A stretch of 64,000 nt of DNA from Facilibium subflavum. Lineage in GTDB: Bacteria; Pseudomonadota; Gammaproteobacteria; Francisellales; Francisellaceae. Position numbers and translations under genes: made by a program. The stretch lies in contig NZ_QLIT01000031.1 in assembly GCF_003574485.1 (NCBI RefSeq), positions 1 to 64,000 of the forward strand, given 5' to 3'. Under the pieces are notes generated by a model. It saw nothing but the letters and a program-made list of their open reading frames with translations. It was not told the DNA's origin and searched no databases. This document shows, piece by piece, positions 45,860 through 55,144 of the stretch. Each line of letters starts with the position of its first letter. Position 1 is the first letter of the stretch.

Positions 45860-46090
45860 TTACTCATGAGTTGATTGGCTGCTGGTTGGGCAGGATTTCT
45901 TGCAGCACTCTTTAAGCATTGGGATGCAGATAAGTGCAGCCAGGCCAACCAGAATATAGATAATTCTTTCGAATATCCATAAAGAGCCAAAGACAAAATG
46001 GACAAAATTGAAATTAAAGATACCAATCAGTAACCAATTCAGTCCGCCAATGATAATAAGTAATAATGCGATCCATTGTAGACACTTCAT
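45860..46090 (-). CDS. DUF378 family small membrane protein
   Basis: 76 residues with two membrane helices (about 5-25 and 36-58). LLIIIGGLNWLLIGIFNFN followed by a second helix and a cysteine-rich tail (LKECCKKSC) matches the DUF378 (YuzA-like) family, whose function is unknown. An SD-like AGGAGAAT lies just before the ATG. It stands alone between the acnA terminator and the regulator cluster. Confidence 0.8.
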   Translation of the reverse strand: MKCLQWIALLLIIIGGLNWLLIGIFNFNFVHFVFGSLWIFERIIYILVGLAALICIPMLKECCKKSCPTSSQSTHE

Positions 46091-46333
46091 GTCATATTCT
46101 CCTATGTTATTGACTTACTGGCCTTTAAAGATAGGCCCATAGTAAAAATAGATGATATTTTTTACTTTGCAAGAAAGTGTATAAATTGTGCTTTGTTTTC
46201 GTGGGAAAATCACAAGCATTCCTGTGTTACATGTATAAAAATAAGTTCATAGATTGTAAAGCGATCAATTTTAGTTGAGTTATTCCCTAGACATGTTAGA
46301 ATTTTCTTTCTTAAGAAAGAAACGCTTTTTAAT

Positions 46334-47143
46334 ATGCCAAGTTTTGAAGACATTCAGCAGGTGGTGTTACCCAAGCATATTGCAGGTTTTGAAAAGTTGG
46401 CGCGTCCCTTTATTGAAAAGTTTCAAATAAAAGAGCTTATTTTAAATAAATATCTACCTAATGGTGATGTTTATGATGTTATTTTATATCGTGGAGCTGC
46501 TTCAGAGCGTTATGTGGCTGAAAAGGGTTATTTAAATGAGCCAATGGCAAACTATAAAAGCATGTTGGCTTTGCCACGTATATTTTCAGAAAATGGCTTT
46601 ATTTCTGAGTTTCGCCAACAAAATCATCCCATTTTTCAACAAGATATACTTTATTATTGCCAGCCGGATAGTCATGGCAATATGTTTCGTCTATCCATGG
46701 TGTTTGATGCAGAAAAGCTTACCTTATTGCATTTAGCGCATCAACATACTTTTCGCCACTTTATCAATTATATCGATTCGATATTACAGAATATGATTTC
46801 ATTTGAAGAGTTTCGCTTATCTCAAGATTTTGTTTATGATGAAAGCGTTTCAATCAGTAATCCTGTTTTTCCAAAAAAAATGGTAGCAATGGCGAGTCGA
46901 CTGACAAAAAAAGAAATTGAAGTTGCCCTAATGATAGTCGCAAAAAATGTTATTAGCATAAGTGAGCTTGCAAACTATCTTCATCTTTCTTATCGAATGT
47001 GCGAAGATTACGTTTATCGCCTTCGAAATAAATTGAATCAGACAAGCTTTGAGCAGCTTGTACTATTTTTAATGAAAAATGAGCAGTTAATAAAAAATTG
47101 TCTTTTATTCACGCATCAAAAAGTGATAAAACAAGCCCTGTAA
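46334..47143 (+). CDS. LuxR-type HTH regulator (paralogue 1)
   Basis: 269 residues. The N-terminal 185 residues form a sensor-like domain (start LPKHIAGFEKLARPFIEKFQIKELILNKY-type, with aromatic clusters) that is shared in outline with two other proteins in this cluster. The C-terminus (about 195-255) is a divergent LuxR helix-turn-helix: LTKKEIEVALMIVAKN, then ISELANYLHLSYRMCEDYVYRLRNKL. It lacks the canonical SxxTVxxHxxN and so may bind DNA differently. The N-terminal domain is not a recognisable acyl-homoserine-lactone pocket. Its last 39 bases overlap those of the convergent paralogue. Confidence 0.75.
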   Translation: MPSFEDIQQVVLPKHIAGFEKLARPFIEKFQIKELILNKYLPNGDVYDVILYRGAASERYVAEKGYLNEPMANYKSMLALPRIFSENGFISEFRQQNHPIFQQDILYYCQPDSHGNMFRLSMVFDAEKLTLLHLAHQHTFRHFINYIDSILQNMISFEEFRLSQDFVYDESVSISNPVFPKKMVAMASRLTKKEIEVALMIVAKNVISISELANYLHLSYRMCEDYVYRLRNKLNQTSFEQLVLFLMKNEQLIKNCLLFTHQKVIKQAL

Positions 47144-47890
47144 TATCGTCGGTTTATGGTGAATAAATACAGCAAGATCTAAGCGATTTATACACGCTAA
47201 TTGCTGACACATTTTGTGGATTGCATATTCTACCGCACGCGGGTTTACCTTAAGGATTTTCTCAATGTCTTTGGTTGGAGTGTGGTTGTTATATAGACAA
47301 GTTAATATATCAATGTCAAGCTGTCGAATTGTTTTTAAGGATAGCATGGACAGATCTGGTGTATTTTGCGCGTTGTTTTTGAAGTGATATGTACAAGTTC
47401 CTATGCTTTTTAGATTAGCTACTTTCGCTTGGTGCATCACTAGCAGTTGATCCGTAAATTCCTGGTATATCTGTGAATTATTAAGGTAGTAGTAACGCAT
47501 AGTTGAGTTGTCAATGGGGGAAATAAATACGGATAAGCTTACATCAGGGTGGAAATTGATACAATAGAAATAATTATGCCACGGAGCTTGTTTATCGGGT
47601 TTTATTTTTTGGTCTTTAATTGATGCCAATAAGCTGCAGATAGGTGCATTTAAAAATAGACAAGGGTTTAAAAGGGGAGTGCTTTTTTGCGTTAATAGCA
47701 TTTGGATGATGATATTTATTGATATGCTAAGCTTTGTAGGAGAGTATAGGCAAATAGCATCCTTTTGAAAATTGATTACCAGCCAGCCTGCTGGATCTAT
47801 AAAAGGTAGTTTTGGTAACTGGGTTAACGGAATTTTAAGATGTTTAATCGTTATGTGCTTTTGTCGTGTGGACATCGAAATGTTCGTCAA
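47105..47890 (-). CDS. LuxR-like HTH regulator, degenerate (paralogue 2)
   Basis: 261 residues. The C-terminal 70 residues follow the LuxR HTH layout (LKTIRQLDIDILTCLYNNHT, then KDIEKILKVNPRAVEYAIHKMCQQL) with the recognition helix changed, and the N-terminal part is a sensor-like domain with the same approximate order of strands as its neighbours, although the sequence is weakly conserved. It overlaps the upstream regulator gene by 4 bases (ATGA) and the convergent one by 39 bases. Function unknown; a transcriptional regulator or a partner that forms heterodimers are both possible. Confidence 0.65.
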   Translation of the reverse strand: MTNISMSTRQKHITIKHLKIPLTQLPKLPFIDPAGWLVINFQKDAICLYSPTKLSISINIIIQMLLTQKSTPLLNPCLFLNAPICSLLASIKDQKIKPDKQAPWHNYFYCINFHPDVSLSVFISPIDNSTMRYYYLNNSQIYQEFTDQLLVMHQAKVANLKSIGTCTYHFKNNAQNTPDLSMLSLKTIRQLDIDILTCLYNNHTPTKDIEKILKVNPRAVEYAIHKMCQQLACINRLDLAVFIHHKPTILQGLFYHFLMRE

Positions 47891-48636
47891 GTTAAGTAAT
47901 AGCTAGTTTGTGAAAGTTGTGCATATTCAATCAGTTCAATTTTATGTTTGATATCCAGCTTATGATAAATATTTTCGATGTGTTTATCAACTGTACGTTT
48001 AGAGATATAAAGGTGCAAAGCAATTTCTTTATTGGAATGTTGTGGGTAGCTGGCTAAATGATTCATCAGCATAAGTTCTTTGCTTGAAAGCGGTGATTGC
48101 TGTGGTACAAGGTTTATATGTTGTGGGATATTATTAAATTGAATTTTCTCCTGTGTAGGCACTTTTTCCCAGTAAGGCGTTTTTAATAAATCATTGAGTA
48201 GCTTTTTAATTTCGTTGATTACCAGATGATTATTAAATAGCTGGTAAGCAAATAGAGGACTTTTCACGCGACTGCTAACAAGCAGATATCCACTGCGCGG
48301 GCGATAAAATTTCAGATATAGAATATCCTCTTTTGCGGGAGGCTGTGTGTTTATTAGCATACTAAAGAGGAAAAATTTGGGTAATTGTTCAAGTATTGTA
48401 TATGGTAACTCTATTAAGGGTCGGTTTAAATTTTGAGGACGATGATTTTCTGCTGTTAAGGTGCATTGATATAAAGTATGGTTTGGCACAATCCTTTGGA
48501 TGGTAAGCTCATGTAAGTCAAAATTCTGTATAATTGTTCCAATCATTTGTTGTAATGTGCTGATGTTGTTTAAGGTGCATGTTTTTTTTAATGTTTTGGT
48601 ATTTGAGTTTTTATAGCAAACAGTAGACAACGACAT
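47887..48636 (-). CDS. LuxR-type HTH regulator (paralogue 3)
   Basis: 249 residues. The C-terminal HTH is canonical: LSSKELMLMNHLASYPQHSNKEIALHLYISKRTVDKHIENIYHKL matches the GerE/LuxR domain including TVDKHIENIYxKL. The N-terminal domain (about 20-170) includes LPKFFLFSMLI and a LLVSSRVKSPLFAYQLF strand pair also seen in paralogue 4. It heads a two-gene operon with paralogue 2 and diverges from the MFS exporter gene across a 361-base gap. Confidence 0.8.
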   Translation of the reverse strand: MSLSTVCYKNSNTKTLKKTCTLNNISTLQQMIGTIIQNFDLHELTIQRIVPNHTLYQCTLTAENHRPQNLNRPLIELPYTILEQLPKFFLFSMLINTQPPAKEDILYLKFYRPRSGYLLVSSRVKSPLFAYQLFNNHLVINEIKKLLNDLLKTPYWEKVPTQEKIQFNNIPQHINLVPQQSPLSSKELMLMNHLASYPQHSNKEIALHLYISKRTVDKHIENIYHKLDIKHKIELIEYAQLSQTSYYLT

Positions 48637-48997
48637 CTTAATAAACCTTTGTGATGGGAGTTCAGCTTTCGTTAATCCACTTAATGTAGCAATCTTTTTT
48701 TTAAAAAATACCGGGAATTTACAAAATGTTGGAAATAAACAAAAACGCTACCAACTTTATGATGCTATAGGAGTATATTTTATGGTAGTGACAGAGAAAC
48801 TATCAAAGGAGCTAAAAGTTATATCAATAGGCTTTTAAAAAATAGTCTTTTTTTTAAAAAATAATCGAATATTTATATAATTAAAGAAATATAAACAAAG
48901 TATTTTTATTGGTGTTTGTCTTATTGACATTTTTATGTCGATAATCATACAATTCAGCGTTTATCAAAAGAGTTATGGATCTGTTACTTAAGTAAGT
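48637..48997. other. divergent AT-rich control region, 361 bases
   Basis: Separates the paralogue 3 regulator (leftward) from the MFS exporter (rightward). Very AT-rich, with several runs of T and A around 48690-48715 and 48835-48870, and a near-consensus rightward promoter near its right end. Likely target region of the local LuxR-type regulators. No ORF or RNA gene is seen. Confidence 0.5.
48924..48953 (+). promoter_or_regulatory. sigma70 promoter of the MFS-LuxR operon
   Basis: TTGACA, 18-base spacer, TACAAT; the -35 is perfect. Transcription would start near 48960, about 38 bases before the ATG. Confidence 0.7.
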
Positions 48998-50236
48998 ATG
49001 TGCAATACAAATACAAACACAAAACAACCGCTTTTTACATATGCATTAATAATGTTTCCTTTGGTTTTTGCATTTGGCTGGTCAATTGATTTATTTATGC
49101 CGGCTACGCCTTTCTTCTTAAAGGCTTTTAAGCTTAATGAGAATTGGGTTGATGTTATCGTATGTTTGTTTTTTATACTTCTTGGTGTCACGCAGTTGGC
49201 TTGTATTTTTTTGCTGGAATATATCAATCGTTTTAAGCTTGCAATGTTTGCTGCCTTGCTTTTTTGTTTTGCGAGCATATTTTGTGCTTTTTCTGGCTCA
49301 GTTATGCAATTTATATGTGCTTATTCTCTATTATCTATTTCAGCTGGTATGACTTCAATTGCTGGTATCACCATAATTAAAAGGGATTTTTATCAACGAC
49401 AAAGTGTTAAGGTGTATAGCCTTGTGAATAGCTTTGGTGCTTTTTCTAACCTTGCTGGCAGTATATTAAGTGTCAGCATTCTTGCAACACTAAGCTGGCG
49501 TTTTGTCTTTATTATACTATTTTTATTTGGTTGTTTTATTCTCTTTTGTAGCTACAAGTCGTTGCATAAACGACAAATAACAGTGTCGCATGAGAGGCAA
49601 TTGTTTAGTGTTAGGCGTGAAAAAATTGGTGTGCAACTTGCCTTTTTCGCTAAACATAAAAGATTTTATTATTATGCTTGTCTTGCCATCGTTGCGAATT
49701 GTGCTTACCTTGCTATGGCTATGGTGATACCTGTGGTGTTGATGAAGTTTAATATGGGTTTAATAAAACTGTCAGTATTGCTTTTTATGCTCGCAATTGC
49801 TTTTTGGCTAGGGTCTATCTTAGTCGTTTTATTAACAAGGTATGTTAAAAATTCTTATTGCTTGCTTCAATACGGTAGTATTGTAATGAGTATTATATTC
49901 TTTTGCTTATTCCTTTATGCAGGCTATGCGAAGTTTAACTATTATTATTTTGCCATATTTGGCTTTATGGGGATCATAAGTGTATCCTTTTTGATTGGCC
50001 CAAGCATTGGTGGGGCAATGGACTATTTTAAGTGTGTATTAGATAGCTCTGCTGGTGTGATTATGGCACTGATTTTTATAAGTACGGGATTAATAAATTT
50101 GACATTGTCTTTACTGCCTCATATAACGGTAGAGGCAGTAAGCCTTTATATTGTAATTACCATCATGTTGATTCAGTTGGCTTTTTTCCTTAGTAAATGT
50201 GTATGCAAGTACAAACTAGGTGCGCAAGCAAAATGA
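48998..50236 (+). CDS. MFS exporter, DHA1 (Bcr/CflA-like)
   Basis: 412 residues, 12 predicted helices. The TM1 motif SIDLFMPATPFFLKAF resembles the D-x-Y-L-P-A-x-P of Bcr/CflA drug exporters; motif A is altered (EYINRFKLA), and the TM5 region carries AGSILSVSILATLSWRFVF. It may export a small molecule. The stop overlaps the ATG of the following LuxR-type gene (ATGA), so exporter and regulator are co-translated. Exporter plus a family of orphan LuxR regulators suggests a self-contained sensing or efflux module. Confidence 0.85.
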   Translation: MCNTNTNTKQPLFTYALIMFPLVFAFGWSIDLFMPATPFFLKAFKLNENWVDVIVCLFFILLGVTQLACIFLLEYINRFKLAMFAALLFCFASIFCAFSGSVMQFICAYSLLSISAGMTSIAGITIIKRDFYQRQSVKVYSLVNSFGAFSNLAGSILSVSILATLSWRFVFIILFLFGCFILFCSYKSLHKRQITVSHERQLFSVRREKIGVQLAFFAKHKRFYYYACLAIVANCAYLAMAMVIPVVLMKFNMGLIKLSVLLFMLAIAFWLGSILVVLLTRYVKNSYCLLQYGSIVMSIIFFCLFLYAGYAKFNYYYFAIFGFMGIISVSFLIGPSIGGAMDYFKCVLDSSAGVIMALIFISTGLINLTLSLLPHITVEAVSLYIVITIMLIQLAFFLSKCVCKYKLGAQAK

Positions 50237-51000
50237 ATACTTTAGAGCAAAACTATCTCATGGTGTCAACAAGGCTGCCTAAGTCATTTATGTGTTTTGT
50301 TAACACTATCATGTCAAGTTTTCAACTGTACGGTGTTTCGTTAGAAAAAATTCAAGAAGATGGAGAAGTCTATCAATTAATCTGCAATCCAAGTGATGAG
50401 CACGAAAAGTTTTTATCAAGTCAACTGTCTTTATGCTGTCCTTGCTATTCACATAATACGCTATCAACATTGCCCAAATTTTTTTTATATAGCAGCGTGG
50501 TTGAGCACGCAGGCCATGAAGCGCAACAAGTATTTTTGCATAATAAAGATGCATTATTACTAAAGTTTCTGATAAATGATGGTAGTTATATTACGGTGAC
50601 CTGCCATTTACAAAAGGGACTTTTAGCAATGCAGCTTTGCCAGAGTTTTGCTTTTATTAAAGATGTTCAGTCGTTGATTTTGATGGTGGATAAATATCAT
50701 TTATGGCAAAGAATCCAGCCTATTACTGAATGTGTTAAGCCATATCAAATAAATGCTGAAACACCTGTTGGGCTTATAAAAAGTCATTTGGGAAAGCTTA
50801 CGCAAAAAGAGCAGCTAATTGCCAAAAGCATTGCAAAGTATAAATTTGCCAGTAATACTAAGATTGCTGATTATTTAAATATATCAAAGCGCACAGTAGA
50901 CAAGCATCTGGAAAATATCTATTTAAAGCTAAATATTCATCATAGAATTGATTTAATTAATCAGGTAAAAGTCATTGAAAATTATTATGAGCTGGTCTAA
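50233..51000 (+). CDS. LuxR-type HTH regulator (paralogue 4)
   Basis: 255 residues from the ATG that overlaps the MFS stop; the frame is open 12 codons more but those lie inside the exporter gene. The C-terminal HTH is canonical (LTQKEQLIAKSIAKYKFASNTKIADYLN, then SKRTVDKHLENIYLKLNIHHRIDLI) and very close to paralogue 3. The N-terminal domain shares LPKFFLYSSV and the strand pattern of paralogue 3, so both come from one duplication. Its ligand is unknown. Confidence 0.82.
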   Translation: MNTLEQNYLMVSTRLPKSFMCFVNTIMSSFQLYGVSLEKIQEDGEVYQLICNPSDEHEKFLSSQLSLCCPCYSHNTLSTLPKFFLYSSVVEHAGHEAQQVFLHNKDALLLKFLINDGSYITVTCHLQKGLLAMQLCQSFAFIKDVQSLILMVDKYHLWQRIQPITECVKPYQINAETPVGLIKSHLGKLTQKEQLIAKSIAKYKFASNTKIADYLNISKRTVDKHLENIYLKLNIHHRIDLINQVKVIENYYELV

Positions 51001-51223
51001 GTGGAAATGGTTTAAGGGCAGTCGAGGCTTTTGGTGTCTAATGATTGATTATATACCGGTTTTTTTGCGTTAAATCGATTGAAAACCATATCAAATATAC
51101 CGCTGGGTTTTGTTTTCTTTTGTGTAATCAAGATTTGTATTGTGGTCAAGCCACGTTTTGTTTTTTATACATTGACTATAAGCTCTATGGAATTTTAATC
51201 AAGTTTACAAGTATTGTTGTATT

Positions 51224-52306
51224 ATGGCATCGCCAAAAAAACCAGATTTTGAAGCTTATAAAGAAAATTTGTTGGAAATAATAGAAAAAAAAAGTACAAA
51301 GGAAGCGAATCAAGAGAAGGCAGATAAGCTAAAAGCGCTGCAAAAGCAAATACGAGATTTTCAAGTAGAAGCTTCATCAGGTGCAGGCACTTATGAGCAG
51401 CTACATACGCTTCGTAATATATATAACAACAATGACGCACTTTCTAAAGGTGCAAAAGAGAGCATCAATCAACTGGAGCAAAATCAACGTCAAGCGATTG
51501 CGCAACAGCTGCAAGATAGATTTCTAACGCAAGAACTACCTAAAATGTTTAATAGTTCTAAGGGAACGACTAATAAGGAATTAGACGGCACATATACAAT
51601 TACTTTACCACATGACAATAAAGAAGAGGATAATGCTTTTTCATTTTCTTTAAATAAAGACGGGTCCGTTAAATTAAATTCCTATACGCAGAATTCAAGT
51701 ACCATCCTGCAAGCTGTCTCAGTGGTGATCCGAATGAAAAAGGATACGTTTGATTACCAGTTTGCTGCTGAAAATATTCAAGATAAATTGAGTGATTTTT
51801 CTCAAGATAAAGACAAGAAGAACAAGCTAGAAGCACTATTTTCAAACCAGCAAAAAGATACGAAGAAAGAGGTTAGTGAGGTAGTAGATACGCTGACAAA
51901 TGAGGAGACTAAAGCGCTTACTCAAATTGTGTATGATAATACACCCAGGCTTAAATATACCTTGAATAACAATGTTAAAATCGATGAAGGCAAAGAAAAT
52001 CATATAACAGCTGTCTTGAAGAAAGCAAGAGATCAGGGCGTCTTTGTTGATCGCGAAGCCTTTTTAAATAGCATTTCAGATAACCCAACTGATAAACAAC
52101 GTCAAAAAGCCGAAAAAGTGTATGATGATATATATAAGCCTGATGATAAGGGGATGCTTAAAGCAATGATGGAGGGGTTTTTAGGGAAAGTCAAAAGCTT
52201 GCAGGAGAATAAAATAGCACAGAAAAGTAGTAACAAAGAAGAAAAACAACTGCTATTTTCTTCTGCTGATCAGAAAAAGAATGAACAAAATATTAACAAC
52301 CCATAG
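51224..52306 (+). CDS. lysine/glutamate-rich unknown protein, candidate effector
   Basis: 360 residues, no signal peptide or membrane helix, rich in K, E, N and Q, with predicted coiled coil at about 15-45 and 70-100. A beta segment at about 112-150 (LDGTYTITLP, FSFSLNKDGSVKLNSYT) resembles one in the next protein (VEFSYQDNGTLVLNKVT), so the two may be distant paralogues. I do not recognise a family. Its position directly before a Dot/Icm operon and its eukaryote-directed style of composition make translocation plausible, but no secretion signal can be proven by eye. Confidence 0.7.
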   Translation: MASPKKPDFEAYKENLLEIIEKKSTKEANQEKADKLKALQKQIRDFQVEASSGAGTYEQLHTLRNIYNNNDALSKGAKESINQLEQNQRQAIAQQLQDRFLTQELPKMFNSSKGTTNKELDGTYTITLPHDNKEEDNAFSFSLNKDGSVKLNSYTQNSSTILQAVSVVIRMKKDTFDYQFAAENIQDKLSDFSQDKDKKNKLEALFSNQQKDTKKEVSEVVDTLTNEETKALTQIVYDNTPRLKYTLNNNVKIDEGKENHITAVLKKARDQGVFVDREAFLNSISDNPTDKQRQKAEKVYDDIYKPDDKGMLKAMMEGFLGKVKSLQENKIAQKSSNKEEKQLLFSSADQKKNEQNINNP

Positions 52307-52343
52307 CTGTAAAGAAAAATTGTATTAATCAAGGATAATGAAA

Positions 52344-53933
52344 ATGCCTTATCAAAATGAACCAGTTAAGCTCGATAAAAATAGTAACCCTTTTCAGAAA
52401 CTAGGTGAAACGCTTTTTCCTGAAAAACAATCTGGTGAAAAAGTCCAGGCTATTGTTGATACGATGCATGCAAAGGTTGATAAGATGAACGATGGAGAAG
52501 TAAAGGACCTTGCTACGAATTTTGTAAATAGCTATAGTGCTTCTATGACACATAAGGAAAGAAAAACGGCCTATAATACGCTGAAAGAAGCAAATGAAGC
52601 AAATAAAGAACCGAGTGAGGTTAAGGAAAAGCTCAAAGATTTTATTGCTGCTATTTCAAAAATGGATAATGGGCATAATATCCCTGTGCTACTTCAATGC
52701 CTTGATAAACAACTTATTGAAGTCGATCAAGCAAAATTACAAAGACCAGAAGACCGCAAAGCGTTTTTTAAACAGTTTGATAGTTGGATTGAAGAAAATA
52801 AAGAAAATGAAGAAAATAAGGCACTACCGGCTGTGGCTTTAAAGGGAAGCGATAAAACATATCAGTTATTTGCTATAGAAAAAGATAGTCAAGTACCAGT
52901 GACAGTAAAAGATAAACTAGCTGCGTTGGAAAGTTTATTTTTTGAGGGTGATGGGATTAAGGAAGCTCTACAAAGCCAAAATAAGGATGAGCCAGAGTTT
53001 ACGAAAGATCAACTTAAAAAAGAATACTATGCCTATCATAATTATATTGATCTTACGAAAATACAGATTAATAAAAAAATTAAAGGCTGGGTTGGCACAA
53101 GCTATAATCAAGAAAATATGGATCAATTTCAGCTAACTGAAGTATTGAAAAGTGTTTTAGGTGACGAATATCAAGACAATATCGACAAGTTAATTCAAGA
53201 CTACCAAACGCATATTAACAACGTTTCCAAAAACAACAAGTTTGCGCAAAATGAACGTAACCTTTTAGAAGGTAAAGATACTCAGGACAAGCAAAAACTA
53301 GGCGGCCTGTGCAAGCGTATATTATATTGGAAAAAGGATCTCCAGCTAAGCGATGAAAGAAAAGGGCTAGTCAATCATAATTCATTAATGGCAGATGATT
53401 TAAACCAAAGAGCAAAAATACGTTTTAAATCCACACAAAATAATGATGAACAGAAATTTACGTTTAAAGAGAATGAAGGCGGAGGTTATATCTTACAAAG
53501 TTATACCAGAAAGAAAGATGAAAATGGCAATAAAATTGAAGGCTATGCCGAAAACCAGAAGGTTGAATTCTCGTATCAAGATAATGGTACGCTTGTGCTT
53601 AATAAGGTAACAGATGTTTGTGCAAAAGATTTGGCGCGTTTAATTATTGCATCGCCGGATTTTTGTAAAGAAGGCCGATTGGATTGCCAAATTTATGGTG
53701 ATCAATTTAAAAAAGTTGATGGTGAATTTAATAAAGAGAAATTTGAGCAGTTTTTAGAAATATTAGATAAAAAAGCAATTGATATAAGCGGCTTATCTGT
53801 TGCCAGCAGCGTTGATGAAAAATTGAAAAAAGAAATGGATGGTGAATTAAAGAAGGCAAAAGATAGCCAGACTGGTCTTGGGCAGCATAGTGTCCTTGCG
53901 CAAATTAATGGTGACAATAGCTTAAATCTTTAG
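52344..53933 (+). CDS. lysine-rich unknown protein, candidate effector
   Basis: 529 residues from this ATG, which follows AAGGA by 8 bases; an ATG two codons earlier is only 2 bases from the same motif. Soluble, mostly helical, strongly K/E/D/N-rich, with no membrane helix or signal peptide. A beta-rich part at about 370-430 (KFTFKENEGGGYILQSYT, VEFSYQDNGTLVLNK) and the following helix recall the preceding protein. Only 37 bases separate the two genes, so they are probably co-transcribed. No family recognised. It ends 135 bases before icmL, supporting but not proving a link with the Dot/Icm system. Confidence 0.72.
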   Translation: MPYQNEPVKLDKNSNPFQKLGETLFPEKQSGEKVQAIVDTMHAKVDKMNDGEVKDLATNFVNSYSASMTHKERKTAYNTLKEANEANKEPSEVKEKLKDFIAAISKMDNGHNIPVLLQCLDKQLIEVDQAKLQRPEDRKAFFKQFDSWIEENKENEENKALPAVALKGSDKTYQLFAIEKDSQVPVTVKDKLAALESLFFEGDGIKEALQSQNKDEPEFTKDQLKKEYYAYHNYIDLTKIQINKKIKGWVGTSYNQENMDQFQLTEVLKSVLGDEYQDNIDKLIQDYQTHINNVSKNNKFAQNERNLLEGKDTQDKQKLGGLCKRILYWKKDLQLSDERKGLVNHNSLMADDLNQRAKIRFKSTQNNDEQKFTFKENEGGGYILQSYTRKKDENGNKIEGYAENQKVEFSYQDNGTLVLNKVTDVCAKDLARLIIASPDFCKEGRLDCQIYGDQFKKVDGEFNKEKFEQFLEILDKKAIDISGLSVASSVDEKLKKEMDGELKKAKDSQTGLGQHSVLAQINGDNSLNL

Positions 53934-54068
53934 CGTGAATAGTTAATATTCCCGTGGTTTTATCACGTACTCTATATAAAGCATTCATTATAAAATAGTT
54001 CAACGACTTGAATCAGAAAAATAAATATCCGTCTAAAACAATCATATAAGTGACATGGGTAATAAGAT

Positions 54069-54692
54069 ATGAAAAAAACGAACCAATTACAAAAAATTAT
54101 TGCGCGTAATGATTTTTATCAAACTGGATTTAGGCGGTTATGGATTGCTTTTATTATTGTTTTAATTGCTAATATAATCCTTGTAGTGTCTGTGTTTTCA
54201 TTACTGGATCGCCATAGTCAATCGTATTACTTTGCCTCAACAGTTGATGGTCGTGTAATTCCTTTACGGCCTTTATCACAACCATTAGTCAGTGATGATA
54301 AAGTCAAAAGCTGGACTGTGCAGGCGCTTAACCATATTTATCAATTGGATTTTGTTAATTACGCTAAAGAATTCAGTGCTAATGCTGATTATTTTACTAA
54401 TGCTGGCTGGAAGAATTTCAGCCAGGCCTTTTTCCCAATGCTACAAAAGATTAAAAAACAGCAGCTTGTTATGAATGCGATTACGACAGATGAGCCAATT
54501 ATTTTATCTCAAGGTATTATTGATGGTATTTATACCTGGGTTGTGCAGGTGCCAGTATCTATTCATTTTGTCAGGCAGGATACTAAAACGACCTCTGATG
54601 TCGTTATCACACTGACGATTCAGCGTAAAAACCAGCAAGATACGTTATTGGCAATTCGTCAGTTTATTCAAGAATCAAAACGTACGTCTTAA
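54069..54692 (+). CDS. icmL: Dot/Icm secretion protein DotI/IcmL
   Basis: 207 residues, close to the Legionella length. Inner-membrane protein with one helix (about 24-46) and a periplasmic domain with the VirB8/NTF2-like layout; the start QKIIARNDFYQTGFRRLW and the SWTVQALNHIYQLDFVNYAKEF segment are typical. It forms part of the inner-membrane complex with DotJ. First gene of the Dot/Icm run in this window; the next gene starts 8 bases after it. Confidence 0.9.
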   Translation: MKKTNQLQKIIARNDFYQTGFRRLWIAFIIVLIANIILVVSVFSLLDRHSQSYYFASTVDGRVIPLRPLSQPLVSDDKVKSWTVQALNHIYQLDFVNYAKEFSANADYFTNAGWKNFSQAFFPMLQKIKKQQLVMNAITTDEPIILSQGIIDGIYTWVVQVPVSIHFVRQDTKTTSDVVITLTIQRKNQQDTLLAIRQFIQESKRTS

Positions 54693-54700
54693 GGGGTGTG

Positions 54701-55144
54701 ATGTTTAAATTTAAAAGAACCCGAGCCTTTGTTGCAAAAGCTGCCTCATTTCATCTGTTTCGTTTGCAGCACCGCACGATTATAGCATTTATACAACCAC
54801 TTTTTGCTAAAAAAAAACCACCAAAAATTGATTGTGAATTTGATGCGCTTGAACAACATGGCATAGATGATACAAAAATAAGCCAGAACTATCGGCTTTT
54901 TTGCTTTTTTTATAAGCTTTTTTTTGTATTAAGCATCATTGTTTTGCTGTATTGCATTTATCTGTTTGAAACAGGCGCTTATCATGCCCTGCTTATCGGG
55001 CTTGGGCTTTTATTTGTTTTATTGGTGCATTTTTTTAAATTTCATTTTTGGGCGTTTCAGATTCAGCAGAAAAAGTTGGGTTGTACGTTTGGTGAATGGT
55101 GGCGCTTTTTTATTTTTAATCAAAGGGTAGATAAAAATGAGTAA
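54701..55144 (+). CDS. icmV: Dot/Icm protein IcmV
   Basis: 147 residues (Legionella IcmV has 151). Two membrane helices (about 65-87 and 94-112) follow a basic N-terminal part, and the end FWAFQIQQKKLGCTFGEWWRFF is the clearest family mark. AAGGGG lies just before the ATG; a GTG one codon earlier is also possible. The stop overlaps the dotA start by 8 bases. icmV-dotA adjacency is conserved in Legionella and Coxiella, supporting the call. Confidence 0.82.
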   Translation: MFKFKRTRAFVAKAASFHLFRLQHRTIIAFIQPLFAKKKPPKIDCEFDALEQHGIDDTKISQNYRLFCFFYKLFFVLSIIVLLYCIYLFETGAYHALLIGLGLLFVLLVHFFKFHFWAFQIQQKKLGCTFGEWWRFFIFNQRVDKNE

